DNA from: Camarhynchus parvulus
Taxonomy: Eukaryota; Chordata; Aves; Passeriformes; Thraupidae
NCBI RefSeq assembly: GCF_901933205.1
Contig: NC_044574.1
Coordinates: 4,486,733-4,550,732 of the forward strand
Direction of reading: 5' to 3'
DNA length: 64,000 nt
The position numbers and the translations under genes are program-made. The notes beneath the pieces were generated by a model that searched no databases, was not told the origin of the DNA, and saw only the letters and a program-made list of their open reading frames with translations. Of this stretch, positions 36,901-47,710 are shown one piece after another. Position 1 is the first letter of the stretch, and every line of letters starts with the position of its first letter.

Positions 36901-39900
36901 CCTCAATCTGGCTCGTCTCCTTTAATGCACAGGTATCTCCTGAATCATAGTAGATGTATAGAGTCATAAATTCTGCCTTTTGATTACTTTTTGTTCTTAA
37001 TTTTTGTGAATTTTCTCATTTTTTAATAACCAGAATAAGCCAAACATGGTCAGTGAGTCAAAACCAGAGTTTAAATCTGAGAAAGGTTTAACCCTCAATA
37101 CATATGAGACATATGTGTCATTAAATTATTTGTTTAAATGCAACACCTCAGAACAATCATAAAGATAATTCAATTTATTCACATGTAGGGTTGGCACTTC
37201 ACAACCTTGGAATCACGTGTTGTGCCATGCTTTACAGACCTGTACAAAGTCCAGTGCACAAATATCTACTTTTATTCCCTTTTGACACCAACAGTTACTT
37301 AATTACAGATCCTGTATTACCATTATCAAAAAGTCTGGGTGTATATATAAAAGAAAACAATGAGCATCTATTAATTTCCCTTGTAATTAGATAATCAGGT
37401 TAAGGGAACATTTGTGGCCTCACAGGGGATTTGAAACACTGTGATAAACACTGAGTTCCAGCAATAGTGGCAAGTGTAGCCCTTGCAGAGTTTTTGAGAG
37501 ATGTTTGGATGTTGTCTCAGATACGCTGATTATTCCTCAGAATGGCAAAGCACCAAATTTTGTTCTATTGCCCTCCTACACAGTCTATGTAAAGAAATGT
37601 ACTCTCAGAGGTCTTTTAGGAAATTACTATTTTTGCTTTCTTTAGTTGTAGTGTGTAATAAAAGCAGCTCCCCAATCAGAGCCAGAGAGTGTAGGCATGA
37701 CCAAAACCTATGAGATGTGGGGAAGTCCTTGCAGAGCTTTCCCTACAAAGCCCTGGAGTCTGACACAGGCTGACATTGCTTGTGGTAACAATTAACTCCC
37801 TAAAAGTAATTGTCATCTTTACAAATGAGACTACAGAGACAAAAGACAGGTACAGAGTCTAAAGACAAAAATAGCAAGTAACAGACAAGTAAAAATGTCC
37901 TGGCATGCTGCATGAGAAAGGAAAATAGGCAATTTACCATGAAAAAAGTAATAGCACTTCTTCAAAAGTGTTTTCCTCTGAAGCTCTGATGGATTAACTC
38001 AATGGTTGCTTTAAAATGATGCTGTTGCTCTAAAAGGCATCTCAAATTTGGAAAGGTTTAGAGGAAAGCACGGGGTCTAATGGAACCTGTGAACATGTGG
38101 ACTCTCCAGTGCTGGGGGCTCCATGGATAAAGATCACAATGAAAGGAGTTTGGGACCACTCACTCAGCATAGTCACTGTGTCTGTGAAATGCTCCAGGAA
38201 AATCAGTCAGTGAGGGAAAAATCCAGAGTGATTTTGGGCAAATTAGTCCATGGCCATTAGAGTCCTACTTTGGGATGGATTTTTGCCTTTTGTCCATCTA
38301 TGCTCTAAATATCTTCATGGTGACACTATAAAATGTAGTGTTGATAAATGATAAAGTAATGCACATGAAAACATGAGCCAGGAACCACCCAGGATGTGCC
38401 AGTTCAGTGCCCAGCTCGTGTAGTAAAGCCAGCAGGATGAGGACAGGTTTGACAGAGGAAAATATTTGGTGCCTGAGTTTGAATTGTTCATGCAATTTTG
38501 ATCCACTCATCTGAAACAAGGGATGGAAAAGTACACGGAAACCTGAGAAGAATTACAAAATCTGGAATTGCTCTCATGCAAGGAGAGTCTAAATCAGTGA
38601 AGGCACCAACATTTTGAACTATATGTTCTTTAAGTAAATTGTGAAATTCTTTTTCACAATGTCATAGTTGCTGCAATGATAATTCATTAACTGCACCAAT
38701 CAAGAATTTATCCCACAGAATTTCCATCTTGAAATCTTGCAAATCTTACAGATCTAGAAGAATTTTGAGTGTAGTATAAAGGGTAGACATAAAAAAAAGT
38801 GTGGATTTTGTAAATGTTCTCTAGAGACATTCCTACATTGAAAAAAGAGAGCTCCAGACCTTTGCTCACAAATCTGCAGCCCTTTCTCATGACTATCACC
38901 TTGGTTCTCAACCAAAATGTGTGGGTATCACACATCTTCCTATGTACCTGGAAAATGTTCAAGTTGTACCAGAAATGCAAGAGAAGTGGATATATTTCTA
39001 TATTTCTTAATGACAGAACTTAGTTATTTTTAAGAAATTTGCTTCCAGCTGATAAATATACAGCAAATTACTGTTTTGAAGACCAACATGAAGGTCAGAG
39101 AGGCCTCCCTGAGCTGGGGACAATTTCTATTGGTGGTTTTAAATTCTGTGGTCACTCTTCCTGTTATTCATATGCCAGGCATTGTATTTTCTATGTGAGA
39201 ATTAGACACCCAAGTTACCAAAATCAGTCAGAAATGTCCGTAGCTTTTCGTCTGTGACCATGAGAAGAAGGCTAGAGAAAATTTTTGGGTTTCCATTTTG
39301 ATAAACTTCCCATTTGATAAACTTCCCATTTGATAAACTTCCCCTTTTAATAAACCATGGGAAAATGACTGAGGGTATTTCAATTTATAATACACATCTT
39401 CAGCAAAGAGACAGTTCCTGAATTAAGAAGTCAGAAAACACTATAAGCCTGTAGATAACTTTCCAAATTAATTTTCCTAAATTTTTTTTGTCCCCCTAAC
39501 TCATTTACTTATTAGACTGAGAATCTGAAAGTGAAGAGTTATCATAGCTAAATCTGTATTTTAGGTCAAGGAGCTACTGAGCAGGTCATTACTACAAAGG
39601 AATAGAGGCTTGAGGTGTAGCAAAATAACTTAGTCCATTACTCAGACATAGCACTTTTTAATCCATTCCCACTGATCTCAATCTCATTATTGAACTCACA
39701 AATGGATTTAAGTGCCTGGCTCCATTGAAGGATAGTTTTCATAGGTTTAAAGCTGAACAAATGAAATGCTTAGACAATAAGGGAGTGGGGGATAAAGCAT
39801 CTGCAGAAATTCACTTTGATCCAGAAATTTCCTGCTACACTACCCTCAGAGTGTGAAATGCTGACCTATAGTTCAGTTCTTTTACACCTTAGAAAGAGGT

Positions 39901-41454
39901 GGACCAAGCTGTGGAAACCAAGAGGGAAACAGTCCCACAAAAATAAAAATACTGTGGGGATATTTTTATATCTGGTGCTTTGTTGTGTATCTCAAAGACA
40001 GCTGGCCAAAGCAAGGTTCCTGTGTCTCTCTGAAACTTGATTTTAGTACATTTATAGGATAGACATTTATAGACTTAAAATTAAATTTATCAATATAAAA
40101 ATGCAGATTACAATCAGATTTTCAAGCAAAAATTTACTGGGTGTGGGGTTTTTTTAAGTGATCCCCCTGGTATGAATCTGAATTAATGGCTTGTGATGGA
40201 AATAAGTCAATACAACTCCTTTCACTCTTTTTATAAATACAGTCAGTTGTTTTTATGAACAACCACTCAGACCAGACTGGGCTGTTCATTAAGTTTGTCA
40301 GATGATGAATATGTGTGTGGAGAAGGAAGGAAGCTGGAAGAGACAAAAAGGATAAAGTCCTTTGGTTGAAACTTCATCAGGAGCTTGCCCAGAAGGGAAA
40401 GGTCAGGTCTGAAGCTGTGTCCAAGGGCAGGAACATTATCCCACATCACCCTAGCAGGAATTCAGGCACCTCTTTGGAAGCTGAGCACACCCTGATCTTG
40501 CTGCTGAGCTGCACCTGCAGAAATCAAGAATAACCAAGATTTTTTCCTGTTTCTCACTGGATGACCAAGTGCATCCTCAAGCAAGGGTTCACACATTTCT
40601 CCTGCTTTAGATATTTTTCCCTTTATGACTCAGTTAACACCAAGTTATGGAGAACTTGACAGCTTGATAAAAGCTGTGGGAGGTAGAAATGTATTTTCGT
40701 GCTCTAGTTATACCTTTAAAGGAATCAATATTTAATTACTTGAGGAATGTTTCCTCCTTTTGATAATGTTAGGTGAGGTGTCATAGGTGAGTAGCTGGTG
40801 CCCAATCTTATCTTCCCCCTTTGGGCAAAATTTCAAAGTTCCTGCGTTGTTTGGTAAGTCCTGAATAATAATGGTCTTGAAAAGAGTGGAATCACTGCAG
40901 AATGTGAAATGTTTATACTTACCTGCTTTATCCCAGCTCACTAAAAATTAAACACAAGGAAGAAAGAGAGATAAAGTAGGGTTTCTAAAGCCTCCTAGAA
41001 TATTCAGAGGTAATGACTCTGCTAGAAGGATGTGTTTGATCTATTATTTTATTTTCCTGAAATATTTCATGCAGAAACTATTTTTTTTAAAAAAAGGTTC
41101 TTTGGCCTGCATTTTGAGGAGGTCATATTAAATTATCTTTATGGTTCTGTTTCCTCAGTGAACCATAGAATTGGATGCTAGCAGGAGGATAAATAAAAAC
41201 AAAAATCCACTTTTAAATCTTAATCTCTCACAACCTAGTTGACTATTTTTCTATAACTGTGACTGTTTTTAATTATGTGTACTCTAGGTGTGCCTGCACA
41301 AAAATTTCCAGGATACAGAGAAATGACCAAAAATCTGACAAGCAGAAATCTTCGCCCCAGGAAGAAGCTGTTGCATTTATTTAGCTGGAATATTGCACGA
41401 ATGTTACACAAGACCTTTGGATGGGATGGGCTGGCAGATCCCAATGCCTGAATT
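36901..41454. other. Intergenic, no gene recognised
   Basis: AT-rich unique-looking sequence downstream of CTNNA2. It contains one 16-bp tandem repeat (39293-39353). The small open frames (for example 38814-39023, 39816-40040, 40315-40533) have no splice context or recognisable family. Confidence 0.7.
39293..39353. repeat. 16-bp minisatellite, about 3.5 to 4 copies
   Basis: Consecutive units of ccatttgataaacttc: the first has one extra T, the second and third are near identical, and the last has decayed to cccttttaataaac. Confidence 0.9.
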
Positions 41455-41489
<35 letters not shown>

Positions 41490-41513
41490 ATTTATGTATA
41501 TATACATATATAT
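41455..41513. repeat. (TA)n(TG)n(TA)n microsatellite
   Basis: The run is tatatata..., then tgtgtgtgtg..., then gtatatatacatatatat. It directly abuts the CR1 copy on its 5' side. Similar TA/CA sequence resumes immediately after that element (41994-42014). Confidence 0.95.
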
Positions 41514-41991
41514 TGGGCCACTCACTCCAAGGCAGGCCTTGGAGCTGGAGCTGTCCAGGGAAGGGAACAGAGCTGGGGAAGGGTCTGGAGCCCCAGGAAC
41601 AGCTGAGGGAGCTGGGAAGGGGCTCAGCCTGGAGCAAAGGAGGCTCAGGGGGGACCTTGTGGCTCTGCACAGCTCCTGCCAGGAGGGGACAGCCGGGGGG
41701 GATTTGGGATCTCATCCCAGGGAACAGGGACAGGAGGAGAGGGAACGGCCTCAGGCTGGGCCAGGAGAGGCTCAGTTTGGATATTGGGGAAAAAATCTTC
41801 ACAGACAGGGTTGTCAGGAATTGGAAGGGGCTGCCCAGGGAAGTGGTGGGCTCACCACGCTTGGAAATGTTCAAAAAATGTGTGGATGTGGCACTTGGGG
41901 ATGTGGGTTAGTGGTGGCCTTGGCTGTGCTGGGTTAAGGGTTGGACTGATGATCTTGGAGGGCTTTGCCAACCTAAATGAATCTATGATTT
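41514..41991 (+). mobile_element. CR1 LINE 3' fragment, sense
   Basis: About 480 bp matches the CR1 3' end in order: aaaggaggctcaggggggac, gggaacggcctcaggctggg, gtttggatattggggaaaaa, ggggctgcccagggaagtgg, gtggatgtggcacttgggga, and gatcttggagggctttgcc followed by aacctaaatgaatctatgat. The 172-aa and 155-aa open frames over it are relics or shadows of the CR1 C-terminal coding part. It is relatively well preserved, so younger than most others here. Confidence 0.92.
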
Positions 41992-44900
41992 TACATATAT
42001 ATATATACATATATGAACCCAGATGAAGTTTTTAGTGGGTTTATATTTGCTTTTGGTTGGGTTTTGGCTGTGTGGAAGCCCAGTCTGGCTCTGTTGAACA
42101 CCAGACCCTGGTTTCCTCAGCTTGCACTGAGCTTTACATGGCCTGGAACCTGCAGGAGCTCCCAGACACCCTCTGCTCCTTGTCACGCACAAGTTCCATC
42201 ATTAATTAGGCCCTGGAATATCCATTATTTGGTCCATAATTGTGGAATAAATTAAGATCACTGACTATCACAGGAGTTCGGTGAAGCCCACGTGCATCTG
42301 AGGTTCTTCAGAGAGAGCTGTGGATCTGCACAGGGCACAGCTGGGGGCTCACGCTGATCTGGGGTCTTTGAATCATTTATTTATCCTGGGAAGAAAAGCT
42401 CCTCCAGCTTTCCCCAGTGCCCTGATCTAAACTGATTTGGGTGCTCACACAATCTTCTGGATTTGGGGAGCAAAGGGCAAAGATTCATGATCTCCCTTTG
42501 CTGGAAGTGATGTCTCAAAAATCCCCCACACACTGTGGGAGATGCCTGTCACTGGGAGCAGTTTAAAGCACAGGTTTGTGTTTGTGTGGATTAGTGGGAA
42601 AATTCCCTGCCAGAGGGCACAGGGTGTGCTGCAGGTATCTCAAACATCAGCTTTATTGTGCACTGAACATGAGCCACAGTCCACAGGAAGAGATTTTAGC
42701 TTTTCTCAGGGTGTGCATCTTCAAGTGCTTCTGCTGCTCCTAGAAATAATCCTTCTTTCTCCTTTTACCTACAACGGTGACTTTGTAAAGTGATCATGGG
42801 GAAAAAACCCAGTTTATATCTGAGCTCCTATTTTGCATGGACACATGAAAGACTTGTCTGTGGGAAGGAGTGATAAAAGTTCATAAATCACAGGTATTTC
42901 CTGGAGTCACAAAAATTGTATTGAATAAGCCCTTCCAGGTTGCCTTTTCTCTTTCTTTATTTGTTTATATCTTCTTTTCTGTTTCGAATTATCCACTCCT
43001 ACTTTTTCTTTCTCTTTTATGAATAAACTTCCATCACCTCAGCCTGAAGAAGCTGGAAGAATCTCTCCTGATTGAAGGGCGCTTGGATTGTTATTTCACT
43101 AAAATTCTAGGGTTGGGATTTGTGGGGTTTTTGCACAAATCAATCCTTTTTAAAAATTCTTTGCTTTTAAAGGAATCGTGAAAATGTGTGACAGTCCATA
43201 TCTCTGTGACAGCATTTGTGTGAACGCAATTACACTTTGTACTTTGAAAATTTTCAAATTAGGATCTTTGGGAGGAAGAGGAGAAAAAGAATTTTGCACT
43301 GGAAAACACTCTGGAAAGAAGCCTCAAAAAACAAATCCTGAAATAAAACAGGACATAATCAGGTATTGTCATCTTGAATTTTTATGGCTAATTCCTTGGA
43401 AATAAGTGAAGAAATAGGTTAAAATAACTTTAGATATGTATTTATTTGAAGAATACTTATTTGATGTTAAATTTTAGAGAGATGTAAAGGTGTATGGAGC
43501 CTTTATCATTTTAATTTTAATAGATATTAATGAAGAATGTAGGAAACATGGGGGTTTGATTGATCTTTAATGTCTCTTTTCACCCTTTTCATTATCCTAA
43601 GGACTTTTCATGGAGAAATTGCAGTCATAATTTGCAGAAATTGCATGAAATGAGCATATTGTGCTTATCCAGGCTGATGAAGGGTTTTCCATCCCACTTT
43701 TTGTAAATATATGCTGTAAATAAAAGAAGAAAATAATTTTTAAAAAAATTTACAAGTCTGTAGAAGTTTTATAGAAATTTTCAGACTAAAAGAGACCTAA
43801 ACCACTGTGTCCCACTGTAAATCACTGTGGCCACTGTGTGCCCTGAATAAGACACAAATATTGGAGACTCTCACTGAACCTCCTTGATGAGGCTGATGGT
43901 AAGAAAAATAAAACTGAATTAGTCTAAGTCTACACCCACACAGATACTCACATGAAAACCAGTAATCTCTGCTAATTTTCTAGAGATATTTCATCAGGAA
44001 AAGTATTGTTTGTACTGTTGTGGGTTGCATTTTGAGATATATATTGTTACTGCATCCTACTTTATCACCATCAATTTCCTCAGCTAATTTCTGTTGTGTG
44101 ATTCCTCAGAATTTTATTAAAAACAAATGATCTGTAGTGTTTTGGTTTTTTTTTTTTCCAGTAAAGGACAAGTCAATAGAAACCACTCAGAAAGATGAAA
44201 AAAAAGAAAAAAAAAGAGCACCCTGATATATATTTAGTTTTCTCTTGATATTTCCAGATATAAAATCTACCAATATTATACCACAAACCCAACGCACAAC
44301 GCCTGCAACTCCGCTCCTGCAAGTCCTGCACTCCGTGGCCACCATCGTTCACAGAGAAACTGTTACATCTTTCAGATTCAAATTCTGTGGATCATGGGAA
44401 ATTTTCACGTCTCAGTCTGAAATTAAGCAGTATATGTATGCTGATTTCATGGATAAAGGTTTTCACACTGGGATTGTATTGCCCAGGCTGAATCCGGGAG
44501 GATTTATAAATTAGCTTGACTCCTGTCCCCAGATCATTTACTTGTGCACAGCCAGGCACAAGGATCTTTTAGTCCCTTCCCTCACTATGGAAAGGCAGAG
44601 CACAAATCTGCTTTCAGACTCAAATACAACTGTAAAAGACTGGTGTTTGTTTCCATTTCAGAAACTACTGCCTTGGTTTAATAAAAATGCGAAGAAAAAC
44701 TCCTTAATTTACTTTTTTTTCCCTTCTCAAATGCCTTCCAAACTTGGTGGAGGGGGCAGAGAAAGAGAGAGAAAACTACCAGGGCAGCTCTAAAGCCTGT
44801 TAATTTGTAATTTATCCTGGTTTTACTCCCAAAAACACCTGCCTGAGAATATGGTTTGTTAATTGACCTGTAGAGCATCATGTGTTGGGCATTCTAAGTT

Positions 44901-45224
44901 GTCTCCTGATAATGCCCTCCTCATCAAGGCTTATTGCTCTGGTGCAGCTGATTAGGAAAAGAAGGCATCAATTGAACTTCAAAACTTCAAAAGAGACATG
45001 GAAAGGCTGCAGCTGATGTGGGAATGTCCCACTGCAGAGGGCACGCTGACCTTTGCTTCCCTGGGCCTTGGTTGAGATAAATACAGAGATTTATGGGGAG
45101 CTGAGCCCCCCATTAAGTTTAATTGTTCCCCTGGAGCTTCCCCAGCTGAGTGGAGGGGGGTTCCTGCCTGTGAGGATGTGGGCAAGGTAAGGTTCTTTCC
45201 AAGGGAAGGATTCACATTCATCTG
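41992..45224. other. Intergenic, no gene recognised
   Basis: Mixed AT-rich and moderately GC-rich sequence. No splice-bounded coding segment, RNA gene or identifiable transposon was found. The open frames at 42542-42793, 44245-44514 and 44542-44793 are short and unrecognised. Confidence 0.65.
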
Positions 45225-45752
45225 TTTTATTTATTTTATTTATTCTATTTTATTTTTTTTTTTTATTTTTTAATTTTTAATTTTTCTCAATTTTATTTTT
45301 TATTTTATTAATATTTAGATTTTATTTATTTTATTTTTATTTTTTATTTTATTCTATTTTTTATTTTTATTTTATTTTATTTATTTTATTTTATTTTTTT
45401 TTTTTTTTTATTTTTTTAATTTTTTACTTTTTATTTTTTATTTCTCTAATTTTTTAATTCCTTAATTTTATTTTTTATTTTATTAATTTTTAAAATTTTA
45501 TTTATTTTATTTTTATTTTATATTATTTATTTTTTAATTTTTTAATTTTTAAAATTTTATTTATTTTTTCTTTTTTCTTTTTTAATTTTTTAATTTTAAA
45601 AATTTTTTTAATTTTAAATTTTTAAATTTTTTTCTTAATTTTATGTTTTATTTTATTAATTTTTAAAATTTAATTATTTTATTTTTTATTTTATTCTATT
45701 TTTCATTTATTTTAATTTTTATATTTTATTTTATTTTATTTTATTTTATTTT
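45225..45752. repeat. 0.5-kb almost pure A/T (TTTTA-like) low-complexity tract
   Basis: About 528 bp consists nearly entirely of T and A on the plus strand, in variable TTTTA, TTTTTA and TTTAAA words, with only a few C. It is probably a decayed pentanucleotide array. The edge to ggggcgcagggg at about 45753 is abrupt. Confidence 0.97.
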
Positions 45753-47225
45753 GGGGCGCAGGGGTGATGGCAGGAGCTGCAGAGGCTCCTCAGATTGTTG
45801 GAGCTGAGCAGCAGAATCTCTCTCCTGTGTGACAAGGGCAGCTTGCAGGAGGTAACCTGCATTTACAGCACTTCTACAGGAAAAAAATGAGCCAACAGAC
45901 CTCATTCAGAGTCAATTGCATCTATTATTGATGAAGTATTCTAGATTGCAGTGACATTTTATTTTTCCTTTCAGGATTGGTGTTTCTTACTTGGGAAGTT
46001 TTTCTACATTATTAATTCAATCCTACAGAGCACCTTGCTCTTTTATTTTCTGCTTTCACTTTCTTCTTATTCCTTCCAAAGCTGTGGGATTTCAGGTTGG
46101 CAGTCAAGCTATTGAAAGCTCTGTTCTTGCTTAAAGAAATAATTCAGTACTGATTATTTTATGATTTTTTTTCTCCTACCTCCTCAGCATTTTGTGTTCA
46201 GGAGAAAGCATCGTTATTTACATTAACCTCATTGGGTGAGCATTTTCCCCACTGTGATGGCATCAGGAAGGTTTTTAAGTGTCCTGGAAGAGAGGAAATG
46301 TTGTCAAACAGCTTTATCCTTTATCACACGTTTCTGCAAGAGAAAGTTTGGGCTGAGTGCATCCACATCACAAAGGTTTTAATGGTTTCAGAATTCTCAT
46401 TGATCTTCACCTCAACTATTCAGATGGGTCCAGGCCTCTGTATTGCCTGTGTTGTTTTTTGAGATGTTATCTGTCTCCTGCCACAGAACATAACTTGGAG
46501 ATAACCAAACTGGCGGTGCCTGAGCTGCAGCTGGAACCAGAAGCTGTAAAATGGCTCCACAGCCTTTTTCTGAGCAGGTAAATCCCTGATAAGCAGCATT
46601 TTACAATGGCTGAAAAAGTTATCCAGGTTTTCAACACAGAAAAGACATGACTTTTCTCTACAGTAATCTTTTATAAGGAGATTAAAAGAACTGTAAAAGT
46701 CAAGATTCATTATGCCATAATGTTTCTGAACTAAAATGCAAAAATGTCTTGAGGAAAGGGGATAGTCATAAAAACCCCAGTAAGTGCAGTGGACAAAGGT
46801 ATCTGCTCAGTCACAGCTGGTTCCTTGAATTCAGGCTTGTTTCCATCAATCACTGATGGCTTTCTGACTGGAAACTCTCCTCAGAGAAGCTCCCTTCCCA
46901 TTTGCTTCACTGCCTGCACTTCTCAGATGCCCTTCCCTGCACTCTGTGCTCCCTCCCTTGTGTTTCCCTGCTCTGGAGCTCAATTTCCCTTTCTCCAGGG
47001 ATCATCTCCTTCTCCCCACTGCTTTTCCCAGGCAGTCTCTGCCTATTCCAAGCTGGCTGGGGAGCCTCTGCCCCAGGTGCTGTAGGGTGGGGATGTGCAG
47101 CTCTGTCTCGGGTGTGTGAATTAGGATTGTCCAAAGGCAGGGCCATCCCAGACCATCTCCAAGGCATTATTTGTCAGAAGCAAAATGTTCCTTCTGGAGG
47201 ACCCACTCTGGTGATTTCCCTTTGA
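45753..47225. other. Intergenic around the exon-like segment
   Basis: Apart from the 91-bp candidate exon at 46487-46577 I see no supported feature. The open frames at 46789-47225 on the plus strand and 46907-47167 on the minus strand are in locally GC-richer sequence and resemble no known family. Confidence 0.6.
46487..46577 (+). other. Exon-like 91-bp open segment with splice sites (unproven)
   Basis: The segment is preceded by gttatctgtctcctgccacag and followed by gtaaat, so it has plausible acceptor and donor. The internal open frame reads HNLEITKLAVPELQLEPEAV then KWLHSLFLSR. I do not recognise the protein and no partner exon was found nearby. It lies about 9.6 kb downstream of the CTNNA2 polyadenylation signal. 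It could be an exon of an unannotated transcript or chance. Confidence 0.3.
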
Positions 47226-47710
47226 GAGGAATGGCAGATTTGTCTTTACAAACAAGCTGGTAGATAAAACCAGCACTGGGAGATAAAAGAAACAATGGGA
47301 AGGATTCCACTAACTGATGAATGGAAAAAGATATTTGCTTTTACAAATAAACTTTAGGTTTGCTGATAAATTAAATTAGACATTGAAAGATAAAAGAAAC
47401 AATGGGGAAAACCCCTAAATTCCGTAAGAATTAAAAATTAAAAGGGAGGGTTATACATTAGAGGGAAATCTTCAGTATCAGGTGTATCAGGAAGTCTGAA
47501 CCTCTCAAGGACCTCAGCCAGTGGGGAAAGAGAGAAGGGAAATGCAGCCAGGAAATTGAGATAAAAAGGAGGCTGTGTCCTCCAAAAATTTGAGAGGTGC
47601 CAGGGGAATGCCCCATGGCCTCTCCCTTTATTTGAATAAAGCCAGAAAGGATTCCTCTGACTCTTTTTTGGACATAAACCTCTGGTGTTTGTGGGTTAAT
47701 TTTCTTAACA
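47226..47710 (+). mobile_element. Probable endogenous retrovirus LTR (solo or fragment)
   Basis: The layout is LTR-like. A TATA-like box (ataaaaagg, 47561-47569) is followed by a probable R region and a polyadenylation hexamer AATAAA at 47635-47640. About 70 bp of U5-like sequence then ends in ...ttttcttaaca at 47710. The text ggaggctgtgtcctcc... and cctctccctttatttgaataaagcc resembles avian ERV LTRs as I remember them. No gag, pol or env homology and no primer-binding site were seen, so this is probably a solo LTR. Its 5' edge is uncertain and no target duplication was found. A 19-bp word (agataaaagaaacaatggg) occurs twice in the U3 part, at about 47281 and 47388. Confidence 0.55.

Noticed and set aside
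41393..41937. 172-, 156- and 155-codon open frames
   Set aside because: They lie over the TA/TG microsatellite and the CR1 3' fragment; they are relic or shadow frames of a dead retroelement.
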